From positions 1 through 8,861 of the forward strand of contig JAADIK010000052.1 in the NCBI GenBank assembly GCA_013151365.1: a stretch of DNA of 8,861 bases, read 5' to 3'. Source of the stretch: Deltaproteobacteria bacterium (GTDB lineage: Bacteria; Desulfobacterota; Desulfobulbia; Desulfobulbales; Desulfobulbaceae). Position numbers and translations under genes: made by a program. The notes beneath the pieces are model-generated. The model was not told where the DNA came from and searched no databases. It saw only the letters and a program-made list of their open reading frames with translations. Of the stretch, positions 6,681 to 8,861 are shown one piece after another (within the stretch, counting starts at the first letter, position 1; every line of letters starts with the position of its first letter).

Positions 6681-6683
6681 TAA
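6671..6683 (+). repeat. Direct repeat, copy 2 (13 bases)
   Basis: This is an exact second copy of the 6524-6536 sequence. Its first ten bases also form the outer right arm of the palindrome, which complicates a simple target-site duplication reading. Confidence 0.7.
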
Positions 6684-6709
6684 TATTATTTGAGCGGCAC
6701 AGTCTATTC

Positions 6710-8149
6710 ATGTCGAGAACCAGTTCTCTGCCCCTGCTACTGTACAGCTATATCGCCACGGAGATGCTTGCTCCTTTTTACGCAAGTTTTCTCATCCTCT
6801 ACTGCGTATTCTTCCTGGTCCGCCTTATCCCCCTGCTGAATGTGGTGCTCGAACTTAGAATCGGTTTTGCCGATTTTATCCGGCTTTCCGCCTATATTTT
6901 TCCCCACATGCTGCTCTATGTCATTCCCATGGCCAGCATGACCGGGGTGATTATCGGTTTTACCCGGCTGACCAACGACCGGGAAATCCTGAGTCTCAAG
7001 GCGTGCGGCATCAGTCTCCGCCAGTTGCTGCCGCCGGTCATCTTCGTTGCCCTGGCGATCTCGTCCTTGACCGGTTTTTTTTCCGTCCACCTCATTCCTG
7101 CCGGCGAGGTGGCCATGCGCCGGCTGATGTTTCAATTAGCCAAGGAAAAAATTGAAAAGGGGCTCCAGGAAAAAACATTCACCGAGGCCCTCGGCGACCT
7201 GGTGATCTATGTCGACAGGATTGACAAAAACAAGGGCTGGCACGGGGTATATGTTTCCGACATGCGCAACCGCCGGCAGCCCGTTATCACCATGGCCCAA
7301 AGCGGTCATCTCGAGGCCGATATAAAAAAAATGCGGGTGACCATTGTCCTGAACAATGGGACGTTACACCATACCGACGGGGCCGATAACCAGGTGATCA
7401 AGTTTCATCGTTATCAGATCCAGATTCCGATCCGGCCGCCGACCCGCATCGACGGCGACGATATCACCCGGATCAGCAAGGGGGAGATGTCGCAAAGCCA
7501 GCTCCTGCAGGCGGCCGATAAATACGGCCGGAAAACCAAGAAGGGAATATCCTTTCTGACGGAATTTCATCACCGCCTCTCCCTGCCGGTCGGCTGCTTT
7601 ATTCTCAGCCTGCTGGGGTTGCCCCTCGGGCTGCAGGCCGGTCCGGGCAAGCGGGCCATCGGCATACCGCTGGGACTGGCCTTTTTCATTCTCTACTATC
7701 TCTCGTTTACCGTAGCGCGGGTCCTCTGCGAGAACCTGCTGCTCCCGGTCATCCCCGGCATGTGGCTGCCCAATATATTCTTTCTCGGCCTGACCATCCT
7801 GATCTTCAGCCGCGTTGAACGGGAAAAACCGATCCTGTCGGAATGGATCCAGAGCCGGGTGGCCAATGTTTATAATTATATCGTGCCGCTTGTCATATCG
7901 TCTGTCAGCCGGCCGGCAATCCGCCTGCTGCAATGGCGGCCGCGGCACCTATCCCGGCAGGCCGAACAAAAAACGGCAGACATGCCGATTCACGCCGATT
8001 CCGTCAATCGTCTCTACCACCGGCCGGGATGCATGCATTACGATTGCGAACAGTGCACCATTAAATTCAAAGATGCCCGAGTGGCAGAGGACGCAGGATT
8101 TAAACCATGCAGGGTCTGCAAAAACATACCGGACGAAAACTCCCGGTAA
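6710..8149 (+). CDS. lptF: LptF/LptG family LPS-export permease with C-terminal Ada-like zinc domain
   Basis: A 479-residue YjgP/YjgQ-family inner-membrane protein. With LptB2 and a partner permease, this family lifts lipopolysaccharide out of the inner membrane. The fold is as expected: three membrane helices (about 22-44, 62-85, 105-128), a periplasmic beta-jellyroll region (about 140-275), then three helices (about 286-308, 315-340, 348-367). The cytoplasmic coupling segment TNDREILSLKACGIS (88-102) is typical. The usual protein ends near residue 370; this one continues about 110 residues. Within the extension, 435-470 resembles the Ada N-terminal zinc domain: YHRPGC, then F-x5-A-x2-AGFKPCRVC. 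Likely ligands are H437, C441, C467 and C470, and C446 and C449 are extra. The ATG lacks a good ribosome site but gives the correct family N-terminus. Calling it LptF and not LptG is uncertain. The next gene overlaps it by 43 bases. Confidence 0.88.
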   Translation: MSRTSSLPLLLYSYIATEMLAPFYASFLILYCVFFLVRLIPLLNVVLELRIGFADFIRLSAYIFPHMLLYVIPMASMTGVIIGFTRLTNDREILSLKACGISLRQLLPPVIFVALAISSLTGFFSVHLIPAGEVAMRRLMFQLAKEKIEKGLQEKTFTEALGDLVIYVDRIDKNKGWHGVYVSDMRNRRQPVITMAQSGHLEADIKKMRVTIVLNNGTLHHTDGADNQVIKFHRYQIQIPIRPPTRIDGDDITRISKGEMSQSQLLQAADKYGRKTKKGISFLTEFHHRLSLPVGCFILSLLGLPLGLQAGPGKRAIGIPLGLAFFILYYLSFTVARVLCENLLLPVIPGMWLPNIFFLGLTILIFSRVEREKPILSEWIQSRVANVYNYIVPLVISSVSRPAIRLLQWRPRHLSRQAEQKTADMPIHADSVNRLYHRPGCMHYDCEQCTIKFKDARVAEDAGFKPCRVCKNIPDENSR

Positions 8150-8861
8150 AATTCATTATCAAGCTGGGCGTTACCGCCGGCCTGTTTTTCCTGATCTCCC
8201 GCAGTGTCAATCTGCAGGCGGCCATGGCATCCCTGGCCCGGCTCTCCCCGGCGGTCCTGGCCGCGGCTATCGCCTTGCAGCTGAGCAGCACCTGCGTCTC
8301 CTCTTTTCGCTGGTTTCTAATCATGCGCAGAATCGGCTCCTCGCAACCCTTTTTCTTTTTCCTCAAAAGCTATTTCAAGGGGGCGTTCTTTAACCAGGGG
8401 CTGCCAACCAGTATCGGCGGCGACGCGGTACGCATTCTTGACTGCGCGCACGTCCAGGAATCGGCACTCGACGGCTTCTACGGCGTTTTCATCGACCGGA
8501 TCGTCGGCCTGGCCGGTCTCCTGATCCTCAATATCGGGGCCCTGCTTATCGACAGAACACTGCTGCCGCCAAGGGTCTACTATGCCCTGCTCGTCATTCT
8601 TCTTTTGCTCCTGAGCGGCCTGGTCCTGCTCTTTTACCTGCGTCGCTTCAGCCTCTTCAGCCGGGGGAAATGGCTCGGTTACCTGGGGCAGCTGTCGGAA
8701 CGTTACTTCCAGGTGTATTCAACCCCGTCCTCCATGGGAACTCAACTCGGACTCTCGGTCCTGACTCATCTCCTGGCCATGGCCGCATTTTATGTCCTCG
8801 GGGTCAGTGTCGGGCTTGACTATCCACTGACTGTCTACCTGGTCTTGGTGCCGCCGGTTAT
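8107..8861 (+). CDS. Flippase-like integral membrane protein (PF03706/AglD type), partial
   Basis: An open frame of 251 codons that runs off the right edge; full-length members are about 300-350 residues. It is very hydrophobic, with helices at about 14-31, 47-66, 128-148, 158-178 and 214-234. The family signature is clear: FFNQGLPTSIGGDAVR (94-109), followed by a DRIVGL motif (130-135). This family includes the MprF membrane domain that flips lysyl-phosphatidylglycerol and the archaeal AglD/YbhN-like proteins. Most members are presumed to move or modify lipid-linked substrates, and the exact substrate here is unknown. The ATG at 8107 has AGGA (8095-8098) eight bases upstream and lies 43 bases inside the end of lptF, so translation is probably coupled. 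No soluble aminoacyl-transfer domain is visible in the part present. Confidence 0.9.
   Translation, partial: MQGLQKHTGRKLPVKFIIKLGVTAGLFFLISRSVNLQAAMASLARLSPAVLAAAIALQLSSTCVSSFRWFLIMRRIGSSQPFFFFLKSYFKGAFFNQGLPTSIGGDAVRILDCAHVQESALDGFYGVFIDRIVGLAGLLILNIGALLIDRTLLPPRVYYALLVILLLLLSGLVLLFYLRRFSLFSRGKWLGYLGQLSERYFQVYSTPSSMGTQLGLSVLTHLLAMAAFYVLGVSVGLDYPLTVYLVLVPPV

Noticed and set aside
7364..7948. Minus-strand open frame inside lptF
   Set aside because: It is fully antisense to a clear membrane-protein gene; its charged, Gln-rich composition is typical of the reverse frame of hydrophobic codons.

Overview
The window (about 54% GC by eye) looks like a chromosomal segment of a Gram-negative bacterium. 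An LptF-type LPS-export permease and a membrane-anchored LytM peptidase imply an outer membrane and murein. The protein style and the order RNase G, M23 peptidase, YjgP/YjgQ permease suggest a deltaproteobacterial (Desulfobacterota, possibly Desulfobulbales) source. That taxonomic guess is inference and was not tested by a search.

Left part, minus strand (about 1-3278). Read in transcription order, it holds a family 2 glycosyltransferase (3278-2373), a 142-base gap with a good promoter candidate, a nucleotidyltransferase-fold protein (2230-1511), a secreted TPM/YgcG-type protein with a glycine-rich tail (1524-760) that overlaps the previous gene, and a LemA protein (706-131). TPM and LemA genes often occur together; the nucleotidyltransferase-like gene is joined to them by overlap. 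The first ~130 bases hold no convincing gene but can fold into a branched RNA-like structure.

Right part, plus strand (3492 to the end). This holds RNase G (3492-5021), an M23/LytM peptidase (5106-6536), an LptF-family permease (6710-8149), and a flippase-like (PF03706-type) membrane protein starting at 8107 and cut by the window edge. The first two are close enough to be co-transcribed, and the last two overlap by 43 bases. The 173-base gap between the peptidase and the permease is filled by an almost perfect 141-base palindrome (6540-6680) centred on base 6610.

The main points of interest are that palindrome with its flanking 13-base direct repeat, a zinc-ribbon-like Ada-type domain fused to the C-terminus of the permease, the lack of an adjacent lptG partner, and the possible structured RNA at the left edge. 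I did not find clear evidence of a wholly new system; no tRNA, rRNA, CRISPR array, transposase gene or phage gene is visible. The rest is mostly housekeeping and envelope genes.
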